A stretch of 64,000 nucleotides of DNA from Bradyrhizobium diazoefficiens (GCF_018131015.1 NZ_JAFCJJ010000029.1:1-64000), one strand, 5' to 3'. Shown: positions 24,436 through 33,754, counted from the first letter of the stretch. Notes: generated by a model not told the origin, from the letters alone. Made by a program: numbers and translations.

Positions 24436-25167
24436 TCAATTGAACGCCATCCCGCCACTCAGCGCGACCGTCTGCCCGGTCATGTAGGCGTTGTCGACCA
24501 GCAGCATCACGGCTTTCGCCACCTCCTCCGCGGTGCCGAAGCGGCCGAGCGGGATGCGGCTGACGAGCTGGGGCTGGCCGCTCATCATGTCGGTCTCGAT
24601 CAGCGACGGCGCCACCGCGTTGACGGTGATGCCGTCCTTGACCAGCCGCGCGGCATAGCCTCGCGTGAGGCCTTCCATGCCGGCCTTGGACGCATTGTAG
24701 TGCGGGCCGATCGCGCCGGCGCCGCGCGCGGCACCGGACGAGATGTTGACGATGCGCCCCCATTTTCGGGCGCGCATCGACGGCAGCACGGCCTGTGTGC
24801 ACAGGAAGACGGATTTCAGATTGACCAGGATGGTGCGGTCGAAATCGTCCTCGGTGAGGTCGTCGACCCCGCGGGTGATGGCGATGCCGGCATTGTTGAC
24901 GAGGATGTCGATCGGCCCGAGCCCGGCCGCGACGCGCTCGATCATCCCGGCCACGGCCTCGCGCTGCGACACATCCGAGGCAATGGCGATGGCGCGTCCG
25001 CCTTGCGCATTGATCTCGGCGGCTAGCGCCTCGGCCTGTCCGATCCGCTCGCGGCAATTGATCGCCACCGCCGCACCGGAGGCGGCAAGCGCGCGGCAGA
25101 CCGCCGCGCCGATGCCGCGCGAGCCTCCGGTGACGAGCGCCGTGCGCCCCTTCAGATCATCCGCCAT
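24436..25167 (-). CDS. SDR family oxidoreductase (FabG-like)
   Basis: A 243-residue classical short-chain dehydrogenase with cofactor motif TGGSRGIG (about 13-20), NNAG at about 91-94 and the catalytic Ser143/144, Tyr157, Lys161 set. GGGAGG sits 7 bases before the ATG; the longer frame to 25308 is not needed. The likely cofactor is NAD(P)H. The substrate cannot be told from sequence. Its last 87 bases are duplicated at 23495-23581. Confidence 0.9.
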   Translation of the reverse strand: MADDLKGRTALVTGGSRGIGAAVCRALAASGAAVAINCRERIGQAEALAAEINAQGGRAIAIASDVSQREAVAGMIERVAAGLGPIDILVNNAGIAITRGVDDLTEDDFDRTILVNLKSVFLCTQAVLPSMRARKWGRIVNISSGAARGAGAIGPHYNASKAGMEGLTRGYAARLVKDGITVNAVAPSLIETDMMSGQPQLVSRIPLGRFGTAEEVAKAVMLLVDNAYMTGQTVALSGGMAFN

Positions 25168-25561
25168 GTGCTGACCTCCCAGATCGTTAGACTTGTTTGC
25201 TGCAGCGAACCTATCACGCCGGCCTCGCGCGGGCGTTGAATTGATCGCGAGATGAATCCGGCTGCGGCTGCTTCCACACACAGAAGCGCCCGAGCGCACC
25301 GCCGCCAAATATGGATAGCCATTTCATTGACCGAATCCGCCATTCGCCCGATACTCGCAGCATCGAAACTGCTCCCCGACCTCGACGCCGCGACATGAGA
25401 ACCGATCACCAGCGTAGCCCCTGCAACATGCACGACTGCATGATGCGACGCTGTTTCTCGGCGGCCACGGGCGCCTGTTGTTGTTGCTGATCCCGCACTA
25501 GCAACAACCGACCACGCAAATTCCCAAGACAGGAACGCCGAATTCCGGCGAACGAGCAGCC
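25168..25561. other. Gene-free stretch
   Basis: About 390 bases between divergent genes with no convincing gene. A 9-base inverted repeat, GTTGTTGCT (25480-25488) and AGCAACAAC (25500-25508), lies about 54 bases before the next start and could be an operator or a leader hairpin. Confidence 0.45.
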
Positions 25562-25759
25562 ATGTCCCAGGCCAACGCCTACATCATCGAGATCCACGAC
25601 CGCGCCGCCGGCATCGTCACCCGCGATGCGCGCGGCTTCCGCTTCTTCTCCTCGGAGCGCCTGTTCGACAGTCTCGAAGGCCGCCAGTTCCGCTCGGCGC
25701 GCGAGGCCGAGCGCGCCGCGCGTGCGGTTTTCTCCGCGCGCGGCCGTCGCCCGAGTTGA
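25562..25759 (+). CDS. Small conserved-type hypothetical protein
   Basis: A 65-residue protein, MSQANAYIIEIHDRAAGIVT, with basic C-terminal AREAERAARAVFSARGRRPS. No signal peptide or membrane segment is seen. The codon use looks like the neighbours. Function unknown. Its stop directly abuts the stop of the convergent DUF6496 gene. Confidence 0.7.
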   Translation: MSQANAYIIEIHDRAAGIVTRDARGFRFFSSERLFDSLEGRQFRSAREAERAARAVFSARGRRPS

Positions 25760-26263
25760 TCAACCGCGATGCCGCGCGCGTGTGCGCGCCGCCTTCTTGG
25801 CAGCCGTGGAGCGGGCCTTGGCGCCCTTGGTGCGGCTGGCCTTGCGTGCGGCGGCCGATCGCGACGCGGCGGTGCGGCGGCTCGCGGCGCTCTTCGCCTG
25901 CTTCGACAATGCGCTGCGCGAGGCGGTGGAGCGCGGCTCCTTCTTCAGGACGTTCTCGACGGCGCGCGACACGCGCGGGCGACGTTTTGGCGTGCGTTTG
26001 CCCTGGCCGACCTCATAGGCGTATTTGGCGCTGCGGCGCATTGACTTCTTTGCGCTGCCCTTGCGCGGTGGCGGCAGGTCGACGCCGGCGCGGCGCGCTT
26101 CGGACAGGCCGATGGCGATCGCCTGCTTGGTCGAGCGCGCGCCGTGCCTGCCCTTGCGGATCTTGTCGATCTCGTCCTTGACGAATTCGCCGGCTTGCGT
26201 GCTCGCCGATTTGCCGGCGCGCTTGTCCTGTCTGGCTTTGTGGATGATGTCCTGTCTTGGCAT
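25760..26263 (-). CDS. DUF6496-type basic protein with histone H1-like tail
   Basis: A 167-residue highly basic protein. The N-terminal half (MPRQDIIHKARQDKRAGKSA, EFVKDEIDKIRKGRHGARST) matches DUF6496 as I know it. The C-terminal half is a run of Ala, Lys, Arg and Ser (KAARTRARHRG end) like histone H1-type tails, so DNA or RNA binding is likely. It is convergent with the 65-residue gene, and the stops touch. Function unproven. Confidence 0.8.
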   Translation of the reverse strand: MPRQDIIHKARQDKRAGKSASTQAGEFVKDEIDKIRKGRHGARSTKQAIAIGLSEARRAGVDLPPPRKGSAKKSMRRSAKYAYEVGQGKRTPKRRPRVSRAVENVLKKEPRSTASRSALSKQAKSAASRRTAASRSAAARKASRTKGAKARSTAAKKAARTRARHRG

Positions 26264-26333
26264 GGGTCGAGTTCCCCTTTTTGAATCGCAGGGCTATCCG
26301 ACCGCAACGCGTGAGACGGAAGATTGATCCTGT

Positions 26334-27116
26334 TCAGCCCGTCAGCGCCGCCAGCAACTCGTCCGGGCGCTCGGCCATGACCATGTGGCCCGCCCCCGGC
26401 ACCACGATGGTCTTCGCATGCGGGATCGCCGCGGCCAGCGCCTTGCCTGCCTTCGCCGGCGTCATCATGTCGCGTTCACCGAGAATGAGCGTAGTCGGCA
26501 CCTTGACGCTCGCGGCGGCCTGAAGCGCGTTCGCGTAGGTGTTGCAGGCCGACAGATCCCTGAACAGCACGCCCGGCTCGCAATGCTTCAACACCGCCTG
26601 CGCGCCGCCATGCATCCACAGGCCCGGCGCGAGGCTGCCGCCGAGCTCGGCCTTGAAGCCGAGGCCCCAGATCGAGACCATGTCGTTGGCATCCTGCGAG
26701 TTGGCCTCGGCCGCCTTCAACAGGTCCGGGCCGACCGTCATGGTCGCCGCCGTTCCGATCAGGCTCAGCGCGGAGACTTTTTCGGGATGCCGTGCGGCCG
26801 TTTCCAGCGAGATCAGCGAGCCCATGGAGTGGCCGATCAGATGCGCTCTCGCTGCGCCCGCCGCATCGAGCAGCGCGGCCGTCCAGTCCGCCATCTCCGC
26901 GATGCTCGCAAGCGATGGCCCGGCCGAGCGGCCGTGTCCGGGCAGGTCGGGCGCCAGCACGCCAAACCCGTGATGGGCGAACCAGCGTGTATGCAGCGCC
27001 CAGGTCGAATGGTCGAAGCCGGCGCCGTGGATGAACGCGACGGTCGGCAAGGATTTGTCGAAGTCGCGGCCGCCGGTTGCGACAAACACATCAGTGCCGT
27101 TGACGGAGAGCTTCAT
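26334..27116 (-). CDS. Alpha/beta hydrolase
   Basis: This 260-residue alpha/beta-hydrolase-fold enzyme carries the oxyanion region FIHGAGFDHSTW, nucleophile elbow GHSMGS with S97, and C-terminal His in PGAGHMVMAE. No signal peptide. ATG 27116 is four bases after the stop of metY (27121), so the two genes are probably one transcript. The substrate is unknown. Confidence 0.88.
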   Translation of the reverse strand: MKLSVNGTDVFVATGGRDFDKSLPTVAFIHGAGFDHSTWALHTRWFAHHGFGVLAPDLPGHGRSAGPSLASIAEMADWTAALLDAAGAARAHLIGHSMGSLISLETAARHPEKVSALSLIGTAATMTVGPDLLKAAEANSQDANDMVSIWGLGFKAELGGSLAPGLWMHGGAQAVLKHCEPGVLFRDLSACNTYANALQAAASVKVPTTLILGERDMMTPAKAGKALAAAIPHAKTIVVPGAGHMVMAERPDELLAALTG

Positions 27117-27120
27117 GGGG

Positions 27121-28416
27121 TCAGACCTTTTGCGAGATGCGCAGCGCCTGGGAGAGATCGTCGATGATGTCGCTTGCCGTCTCGATGCCGACCGACAGCC
27201 GCACCAGCTCCTCGCCGATGCCGGCGGCCTTGAGCTGCTCGGCATCCATCTGCTGATGCGTGGTCGAGGCGGGGTGGATCACCAGCGTCTTGGCGTCGCC
27301 GACATTGGCGAGATGGCTGATCATGCGCAGGGACTCGATGAACTTGCGGCCTGCGGGCCGGCCGCCCTTGATGCCGAAGGAGACGATCGAGCCGGCGCCG
27401 CGCGGCAGCAGCGTCTTTGCGAGCTGATGGTCGGGATGGTCCTCGAGCGAGGGATGCAGCACCCAGTCCACCGCCTTGTTGGACTTCAGCGCCTCCAGCA
27501 CGAGGTGCGTGTTCTGCATGTGACGATCCATGCGCACCCCTAACGTCTCCACGCCCTGCAGGAGCTGGAATGCGTTGGTGGGCGACAGGCAGGCGCCGAA
27601 ATCGCGCAGGCCCTCGGTGCGCGCGCGCATGATGAAGGCGGCCGTGCCGAACTGCTCGTCGAAGACGATGCCGTGATAACCGCCATAGGGCTCGGTCAGC
27701 ACGCCGAATTTTTCCGACGCGCGCCAGTCGAAGCGGCCGCCGTCGACGATGGCGCCGCCGATCGCGATGCCGTGGCCGCCGATCCATTTGGTCGCCGAAT
27801 GCATGACGATGTCGGCCCCGAGCTCGATCGGACGGCTGAGATAGGGCGTTGCGAAGGTGTTGTCGATCAGCAGCGGAATTTTGGCGTGATGCGCGATCGC
27901 CGCGACCTTGGGGATGTCGAGCACTTCCAGGCCGGGATTGCCGATGGTTTCGCCAATCACGAGTTTCGTGTTCGGCTGGATCGCAGTGCGGAACCCGTGG
28001 AGATCGCGGGGCTTCACGAAGGAGGTGGTGATGCCGAAGCGCGGCAGCGTGTGCGCCAGCAGGTTGATGGTGCCGCCGTAGAGCGAGCTCGACGCCACGA
28101 TGTGGTCGCCGGAATTGAGCAGCGTCGCGATAGCCAGATGCAGCGCGGCCATGCCGCTCGCGGTGCAGATCGCGCCGACGCCGCCCTCCAGCGCCGCAAG
28201 CCGCTCCTCCAGCACGCCCGTGGTCGGGTTGGAGATGCGCGTATAGATGTGGCCGGCGCGCTCCAGGTTGAACAGCGCCGCCGCGTGGTCGGAATCCTGG
28301 AACACATAGGACGTGGTCTGGTAGATCGGCACTGCGCGGGCGCCGGTTGAGGGGTCCGGATGCTGACCGGCATGCAGGCTCAGGGTCTCGAAGGCGGGCG
28401 GCTTGGGCGCGGGCAT
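27121..28416 (-). CDS. metY: O-acetylhomoserine aminocarboxypropyltransferase (MetY-type)
   Basis: A 431-residue PLP enzyme of the Cys/Met metabolism family. The Schiff-base lysine lies in MHSATKWIGGHG and the phosphate-binding GMAALHLA precedes it. Length and the insertion after the lysine fit O-acetyl-L-homoserine sulfhydrylase rather than cystathionine gamma-synthase. It would make homocysteine from O-acetylhomoserine and sulfide. ATG 28416 is preferred over the longer 28530 frame because homology starts at PAFETLSLHAGQ. Confidence 0.9.
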   Translation of the reverse strand: MPAPKPPAFETLSLHAGQHPDPSTGARAVPIYQTTSYVFQDSDHAAALFNLERAGHIYTRISNPTTGVLEERLAALEGGVGAICTASGMAALHLAIATLLNSGDHIVASSSLYGGTINLLAHTLPRFGITTSFVKPRDLHGFRTAIQPNTKLVIGETIGNPGLEVLDIPKVAAIAHHAKIPLLIDNTFATPYLSRPIELGADIVMHSATKWIGGHGIAIGGAIVDGGRFDWRASEKFGVLTEPYGGYHGIVFDEQFGTAAFIMRARTEGLRDFGACLSPTNAFQLLQGVETLGVRMDRHMQNTHLVLEALKSNKAVDWVLHPSLEDHPDHQLAKTLLPRGAGSIVSFGIKGGRPAGRKFIESLRMISHLANVGDAKTLVIHPASTTHQQMDAEQLKAAGIGEELVRLSVGIETASDIIDDLSQALRISQKV

Positions 28417-28635
28417 GCTTGGCCTCGTTAATCCTTGAGTAAGATTCTGGAGAACTGCCACAGATCGGGCGGGTGCGTCAGCCGTCGACGGCCGATTTGT
28501 GCGTATTTCTGCGCAGCTGCGGACGCGCAATATATCTCAGTTCTTAACGAATTCGCTCTAATTCTGGCATTCCCACCCGAGAATACCTTCGCCTGGCTTA
28601 TGGGCGCGCGGCGCCCCGCAACCCGAAGAGGCAAT

Positions 28636-30345
28636 ATGTCGGCTCTCAAGAACCTTGTTTCGTTCCGCTCGATCGGCTCCAAGCTCTTCATCATGAACGT
28701 GGTTGGCGCGATCTGCATGGTGCTCGTTGCCGCCACCGTGCTCTGGATCGCGCGCGGTCAGCTCATCAACGAACGGGTCGAGAAGGCGCATGCCGCCGTC
28801 GACATCGTCTGGAATCTCGCGGACGGCTACTACAAGGCCTACAAGGCCGGCCAGATGACCGAGGAGGAGGCCAGGAAGCGCTTCCTCGAGGCCAACAATT
28901 ACGTCTGGTACGAAGACCACAGCAACTACGCCTACATCTACGACTACGAGACCGGGCTCTGCGTCTCCAACCCCGGCATTCCGCAATTCGTCGGCAAGGA
29001 CATGCGTCCCAACAAGGACGCCGACGGCAATCTCTTTGCCGTCACCCTGATGGGCCTTGCCAAGAAGGGCCACGGCACGCTGAACTATTCGTTCCGCCGC
29101 AGCGGCACCGATCCGACGCCGCTCGCGAAGGTCGCCTTCACCCGTGGCTTCGCACCGTGGAATCTGATGATCGCCTCGGCTCAGTACATGTCGGAGGTCG
29201 ACAACTCGTTCTGGTCGATGGTGCAGACGGCGTCCATGGTCATCGCCGTGCTGATGCTGATCTCGATCGCGATCACCTGGGCGGTCGGCCGCAGCGTGGT
29301 CAAGCCGCTGACCGGCCTGAAGGAGCGCATGGAATCGCTCAGCGCCGGCCAGCTCGATGCGCCGGTCGCGCATGCCGAGCGCCGCGACGAGATCGGCGAG
29401 ATGGCGCGCACCGTGCAGGTGTTCCGCGACGCCATGGCCGAGACCAACCGCCTGCGCGAGGAGCAGTCCGCCACCGAGCAGCGCCAGGTCGAGGCGCGCA
29501 AGGTCGACATGAACCGGCTGGCCGATCAGTTCGAACGCGAGGTCGGCGAGATCATCGAGCAGGTGTCGGTCGCCGCCGGCCAGCTCGAAAAATCGTCGAC
29601 GACGCTGTCCAAAACGGCCGATACCGTCACGCAGGTCTCCGACCGCGCCTCCACCGCGTCGGGCGAGGCGTCGACGAACGTGCATTCGGTGGCCGCCGCG
29701 AGCGAGGAGCTCGCCTCCTCGATCGGCGAGATCAGCCGCCAGGTCGAGAGCTCGGCACGAATCGCGGGCGAGGCCGTCACCCAGGCGCAGAAGACCGACA
29801 CCCGCATCAGCGAGCTGTCGCAGGCCGCGGGCCGGATCGGCGACGTCGTCGATCTGATCCAGACCATCGCCGGCCAGACCAACCTGCTGGCGCTGAACGC
29901 GACCATCGAGGCCGCGCGGGCCGGTGAGGCGGGCAGGGGCTTCGCCGTCGTGGCCTCCGAGGTGAAGTCGCTCGCCGAGCAGACGGCGAAGGCCACCGAC
30001 GAGATCAGCCAGCAGATCGCGGACATCCAGTCGGCGACGCGGGATTCGGTCGCCGCGATCAAGGAGATCGGCGCGACCATCGGCAAGATCTCGGAAATCT
30101 CGGCCGCCATCTCGGCCTCGGTCGAGCAGCAGGGCAACGCGACGCAGGAAATCTCCCGCAACGTGCAGCGCGCGGCCGCGGGCACCTCGCAGGTCGAGGC
30201 CAGCATCGCCGACGTGCAGCGCGGCGCCTCCGAGACCGGCAGCGCCTCCGCCCAGGTGCAGTCGGCCGCGCAGTCGCTCGCCAACGAGAGCAGCCGCCTC
30301 AAACGCGGCGTCGCCGGCTTCATGAACACGATCCGGGCGGCGTAG
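28636..30345 (+). CDS. Methyl-accepting chemotaxis protein with cache domain
   Basis: This 569-residue chemoreceptor has TM1 at about 18-40, a periplasmic single-cache domain (DGYYKAYKAGQMTEEEARKR, WYEDHSNYAYIYDYETG), TM2 at about 197-220, HAMP at about 222-275, and a signalling domain with the conserved hairpin AGQTNLLALNATIEAARAGE. ATG 28636 follows AAGAGG. Single-cache receptors of this type often sense small organic acids; the ligand here is unknown. A CTCTCCC hairpin follows the stop. Confidence 0.92.
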   Translation: MSALKNLVSFRSIGSKLFIMNVVGAICMVLVAATVLWIARGQLINERVEKAHAAVDIVWNLADGYYKAYKAGQMTEEEARKRFLEANNYVWYEDHSNYAYIYDYETGLCVSNPGIPQFVGKDMRPNKDADGNLFAVTLMGLAKKGHGTLNYSFRRSGTDPTPLAKVAFTRGFAPWNLMIASAQYMSEVDNSFWSMVQTASMVIAVLMLISIAITWAVGRSVVKPLTGLKERMESLSAGQLDAPVAHAERRDEIGEMARTVQVFRDAMAETNRLREEQSATEQRQVEARKVDMNRLADQFEREVGEIIEQVSVAAGQLEKSSTTLSKTADTVTQVSDRASTASGEASTNVHSVAAASEELASSIGEISRQVESSARIAGEAVTQAQKTDTRISELSQAAGRIGDVVDLIQTIAGQTNLLALNATIEAARAGEAGRGFAVVASEVKSLAEQTAKATDEISQQIADIQSATRDSVAAIKEIGATIGKISEISAAISASVEQQGNATQEISRNVQRAAAGTSQVEASIADVQRGASETGSASAQVQSAAQSLANESSRLKRGVAGFMNTIRAA

Positions 30346-30350
30346 ATTCA

Positions 30351-30369
30351 CCTCTCCCTGCGGGAGAGG
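30351..30369. terminator. Hairpin after the chemoreceptor gene (repeat family)
   Basis: CCTCTCCC / GGGAGAGG with a TGC loop, 6 bases after the MCP stop. It belongs to the CTCTCCCC palindromic family and could work as a terminator. Confidence 0.55.
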
Positions 30370-30593
30370 TGCTGCGAGTCCCCTGGCTCACACCGGTTCG
30401 ACCAAAGCGCATCGCGGCTGTCGTGGCCGCGAGAAGTGATCGATGGTGCTTGTTTTCTTCCAGCCTGAAGCGGCTTACGATTGACAACTTCATTCGGGGG
30501 CCACGCATGTCCGACCTTGAAGCGACCGCAAGCCACTGGATCCACTTGGTTGGCATATGCATCGAACCCGACGCGCTCTCGCCCGCCAAATGC

Positions 30594-31340
30594 CTATTTC
30601 ATGGCCGCCAGGGCTTCCACAATGGGACCATTGGTCACCGTGATGAAGCCGAGTTGCGGATAATCCATATCGATGGTCATCCACAACGCGGCCGCGAGAA
30701 CGGCGCCGAAGACGCCGTCGAGCAGGGAGAACCGGCGGCCGATGCGACCGTTGCCGAAACCGATGATGCCGAGACTGATGGCTGCGGTCCCCAGCAGCAC
30801 CGCCATGACCGGAATCGGCAGATGTCGTCTCGCCATGGCAAGGTGTGTCGCATGCAGATCAATGACATCGTTGACCGGTGGCAGAACCACGGCCATCAGG
30901 GGTGCGTTGTCCTGCGTGGCCGTCACCGCCGACCGCCACATGCGTTCATGCAAACCGCTCACCTTCGCGAGCAGAGGCTCGATCTGGTCGCGTCCATCGC
31001 GGCCGAGGAGTGTGACCCGGTCGGCAGTGTACTCCTTCAGTGCAGCCTTCAGCTCGGCGCGCCAGGGCTCGGCCACGGTGTCGGCTCTCAGATAGGCGGT
31101 TCCGAGCGCGTTCGCTTCCGTCACGATCAAATCGATCCTGTTGGTGAAACGCGTTGCCGCCCCCGAAAACGCAAAGCCGACCAGGAACGCAACCAGCGCG
31201 GCTGTCGAGGTTCGGACCAGGTCTATCTGCCGATCGAGCGGCTCGTCGGCACTGCGCCGGAGCAGACCCAGCCGGAAGCCGATCTCGTGCGCGGCGAAAA
31301 CTCCGACGATCAGGCCCGTCGCGACCAGTAACTCAGTCAT
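30594..31340 (-). CDS. DUF4239 domain membrane protein
   Basis: A 248-residue protein with four hydrophobic segments: MTELLVATGLIVGVFAAHEI, ALVAFLVGFAFSGAA, PVMAVLLGTAAISLGIIGFG, and SLLDGVFGAVLAAALWMTID. A soluble helical loop lies between the second and third. The arrangement is that of DUF4239 (bestrophin-like) proteins; function unknown, possibly an anion channel-like protein. ATG 31340 fits the first membrane segment. Confidence 0.8.
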   Translation of the reverse strand: MTELLVATGLIVGVFAAHEIGFRLGLLRRSADEPLDRQIDLVRTSTAALVAFLVGFAFSGAATRFTNRIDLIVTEANALGTAYLRADTVAEPWRAELKAALKEYTADRVTLLGRDGRDQIEPLLAKVSGLHERMWRSAVTATQDNAPLMAVVLPPVNDVIDLHATHLAMARRHLPIPVMAVLLGTAAISLGIIGFGNGRIGRRFSLLDGVFGAVLAAALWMTIDMDYPQLGFITVTNGPIVEALAAMK

Positions 31341-31465
31341 CGTAGCCTCCAACGCGGTGCCTTCCCGGGGCCGCAATCGGCCTGCGCTCGGCACACGTCA
31401 CCGCTCCCATCCGGCCTTTGTCAAGCGCGTCAGTCGCGTCACCGAATGAGACGGCAGGTCAGCGG

Positions 31466-32470
31466 TCAAACGGCCGGCCGCGCCAGCCTGTCGCGCACCC
31501 CGGTCGCGATCTCGAACGAGCGCAGCCGCGCGGCGTGATCGTAGATCTGCCCCGTCGTCATCAGCTCGTCGGCGCCGGTGTCGGCGATCAGCGCCCTCAG
31601 CTTTTCCTCGACGACGGCGGGCGTGCCGACCGCGGAGCACGAGAGCGACTGGCCGACGCCGGCCTTCTCGGCCGGTGACCACAGCGCGTCCATGTCGTCG
31701 ACCGGCGGCGGCAGCGGACCCGGCGTGCCGCGGCGCAGGTTGATGAACTGCTGCTGCAGCGATGAGAACATGCGCTGCGCCTCGACATTGCTGTCGGCGG
31801 CGAACACATTGACGCCGACCATCGCATAGGGCTTGTCGAGCTGCACCGACGGCTCGAAGCGCGCGCGGTATTCGCGCAGTGCCGGCATCATCATCTGCGG
31901 GGCGAAATGCGAGGCGAACGCGAACGGCAGCCCGAGCATCGCCGCAAGCTGCGCGCCAAACGTGCTCGAGCCGAGGATCCAGAGCGGAACCTTCGACCCC
32001 ATGCCGGGCACGGCGCGGATGGCCTGGTTCGGTTGCACGTCGCCGAGCAGCGCCTGCAGTTCCAGCACGTCATGCGGAAAGTTTTCGGCCGCGGTGGCGA
32101 GATCGCGGCGCAGCGCTCGCGCCGTGAACTGGTCGGTTCCAGGCGCGCGCCCGAGCCCGAGATCGATCCGCCCGGGATGGAGCGCTTCCAGCGTGCCGAA
32201 CTGTTCGGCGATGACCAGCGGCGAATGGTTCGGCAGCATGATCCCGCCGGAGCCGACGCGGATCGTATTGGTGCCACCCGCGATATGCGCGATCACGACC
32301 GAGGTCGCGGCGCTCGCGATCCCCGTCATGTTGTGATGCTCGGCGAGCCAGAACCGCTTGTAGCCCCAGGCTTCGGCATGCCGGGCGAGATCGAGCGAAT
32401 TGCGGAACGCCTGCGCCGCATGGCTTCCCTGCTGGATGGGCGCGAGGTCGAGGATGGAAAAGGGGATCAT
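31466..32470 (-). CDS. LLM class flavin-dependent oxidoreductase
   Basis: A 334-residue luciferase-like monooxygenase with family marks SILDLAPIQQGSHAAQAFRN, WLAEHHNMTGIASAATSV and LGLGRAPGTDQFTARALRRD. It belongs to the group often annotated MsnO8/alkanal monooxygenase-like; it would use FMNH2 or F420-like cofactors on small organics. The ATG at 32470 opens the family N-terminus; the longer frame to 32653 is not supported. Confidence 0.88.
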   Translation of the reverse strand: MIPFSILDLAPIQQGSHAAQAFRNSLDLARHAEAWGYKRFWLAEHHNMTGIASAATSVVIAHIAGGTNTIRVGSGGIMLPNHSPLVIAEQFGTLEALHPGRIDLGLGRAPGTDQFTARALRRDLATAAENFPHDVLELQALLGDVQPNQAIRAVPGMGSKVPLWILGSSTFGAQLAAMLGLPFAFASHFAPQMMMPALREYRARFEPSVQLDKPYAMVGVNVFAADSNVEAQRMFSSLQQQFINLRRGTPGPLPPPVDDMDALWSPAEKAGVGQSLSCSAVGTPAVVEEKLRALIADTGADELMTTGQIYDHAARLRSFEIATGVRDRLARPAV

Positions 32471-32691
32471 GCGAGGGGCCGGATGAGGCGCGATGCGCGC
32501 CGGGCCCTCACATATAGGAGCAAAACATCGGAATACCAGCGAAGCCGATGGCAGGCAGATGATCTCGATTTTCAGTTGCGTCCGTACGGTTGACAACCAT
32601 CTTGCCAAAATTACAGTGCATGACGATTGCGCGGATCGATTTTGAAGAAACACCTGATGTTTTGCGCCGGCTTTCCGTTGAGAGGCAGATC

Positions 32692-33210
32692 ATGAAGCCC
32701 AGTCTGGACGCGCTCTGGAAGGCATTTCCGGATCACACACAATACCCGACCATGAGCGACCTCTTTACGATGCTGGGCGGCGAGCCGGAGAAGAACATCA
32801 ACGAGTCCGGCTTCGGCCCCAACGGCAACACCTGCGCGAGCCGGCTCAGCATCGCCTTCAACACCGCTCACGCGCCGATCCGGCTTGTTGACACCAAGGC
32901 GGTCCATGCGGCGACGCTGCGGGCGGCCGACGGATCGCGCATCATGTTCCGTGTGTCCGACTTCCGGAATTATCTGGTGCATATGCTGGGCAAGCCGACG
33001 GTCGACAATGCCGCCCCCTATGACGATAAATTTCAAGGCAAGAAGGGGATCATCGCGTTCACGGTGAATTGGCACGGAGCGACCGGCCACATCGCGCTGT
33101 GGAACGGCACCACATATCGCGAGCCGGCCCATGACGATTATTCGAGTTACAAGGACACGGCCAATCCGAATGTCAGGACGTCCCGCGGGGAGTTTTGGGA
33201 GTTGCGCTAG
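32692..33210 (+). CDS. tae4: Type VI secretion amidase effector, Tae4 family
   Basis: A 172-residue protein with the Tae4 NlpC/P60-like pattern: MKPSLDALWKAF at the start, FGPNGNTCASRLS with catalytic C48, then GKKGIIAFTVNWHGATGHIALW with catalytic H133. Tae4 enzymes cut the D-Glu to mDAP bond of peptidoglycan in rival cells. ATG 32692 has GAGAGG 6 bases upstream and matches the usual family start; earlier in-frame starts (32590 TTG, 32620 ATG) add non-family residues. The immunity gene follows 2 bases later. No type VI secretion structural genes are in this window. Confidence 0.9.
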   Translation: MKPSLDALWKAFPDHTQYPTMSDLFTMLGGEPEKNINESGFGPNGNTCASRLSIAFNTAHAPIRLVDTKAVHAATLRAADGSRIMFRVSDFRNYLVHMLGKPTVDNAAPYDDKFQGKKGIIAFTVNWHGATGHIALWNGTTYREPAHDDYSSYKDTANPNVRTSRGEFWELR

Positions 33211-33212
33211 CC

Positions 33213-33614
33213 ATGCGACATCTGTTGCCCCGGTTCGCAGGCGTCCTGCTCGCCGTCGCCGTCATCGATCCGGCCGGCGCGCGCACCGCGCTTCAGCGCG
33301 ACGTCGAGGACTATGCCGTTGCGAGCTGTCTTGCGAACCAGGATCAGGCCTACCTCAGGGATCAAGGCGATGGCTGGGCCTCCGTGATCGTCCAGCGCGC
33401 CAAGGGCGGGCTGGAGCCGCTCAAGGCCGTTGCCGCCGCAGTCAAGACCGAGCTGGCCAAGGGCAACATGCCCGTCATCCGAAGCGAGAGCGAGCCCGGC
33501 AAGGGCAAGGCGCTGCCGGTGCTCTATTGCAGCGAGATCGTCGATACCCCCGCCGTTCGGGCCGCCGTCGACGCGGCGATGAAGAAGCTTGCGGCGTCCT
33601 ACCGGTCGCGGTGA
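33213..33614 (+). CDS. tai4: Tae4 immunity protein, Tai4 family
   Basis: A 133-residue protein with an N-terminal signal peptide (MRHLLPRFAGVLLAVAVIDP) and a small helical mature domain with Cys pair (SCLANQD and LYCSEI), as in Tai4 immunity proteins. Tai4 works in the periplasm by blocking the active site of Tae4. It starts 2 bases after the tae4 stop, the usual effector-immunity layout. Identity is judged mainly from position, size and export signal. Confidence 0.82.
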   Translation: MRHLLPRFAGVLLAVAVIDPAGARTALQRDVEDYAVASCLANQDQAYLRDQGDGWASVIVQRAKGGLEPLKAVAAAVKTELAKGNMPVIRSESEPGKGKALPVLYCSEIVDTPAVRAAVDAAMKKLAASYRSR

Positions 33615-33754
33615 TCCGCCGCATCCTGCGGCGCTGTTTGACCTGCGCCTCGTTCACAACGCTGTTATTGCGCCCCGGTGCGCCCTTCGTCTCAATTGGG
33701 CGTCTCGCGCTTGTTGTTGTATGCTCACGGTACCGCCCGCCCGGAGGGACTGAC

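Noticed and set aside
23816..25057. 413-codon minus frame joining SDR antisense-frame sequence to the secreted protein
   Set aside because: The first 250 codons are an alternate frame of the SDR gene. The real gene starts at 24307 with a signal peptide and ribosome site.
25152..25433. Minus-strand frame upstream of the SDR gene
   Set aside because: It overlaps the SDR start and has no recognised features. The SDR start at 25167 has a strong ribosome site.
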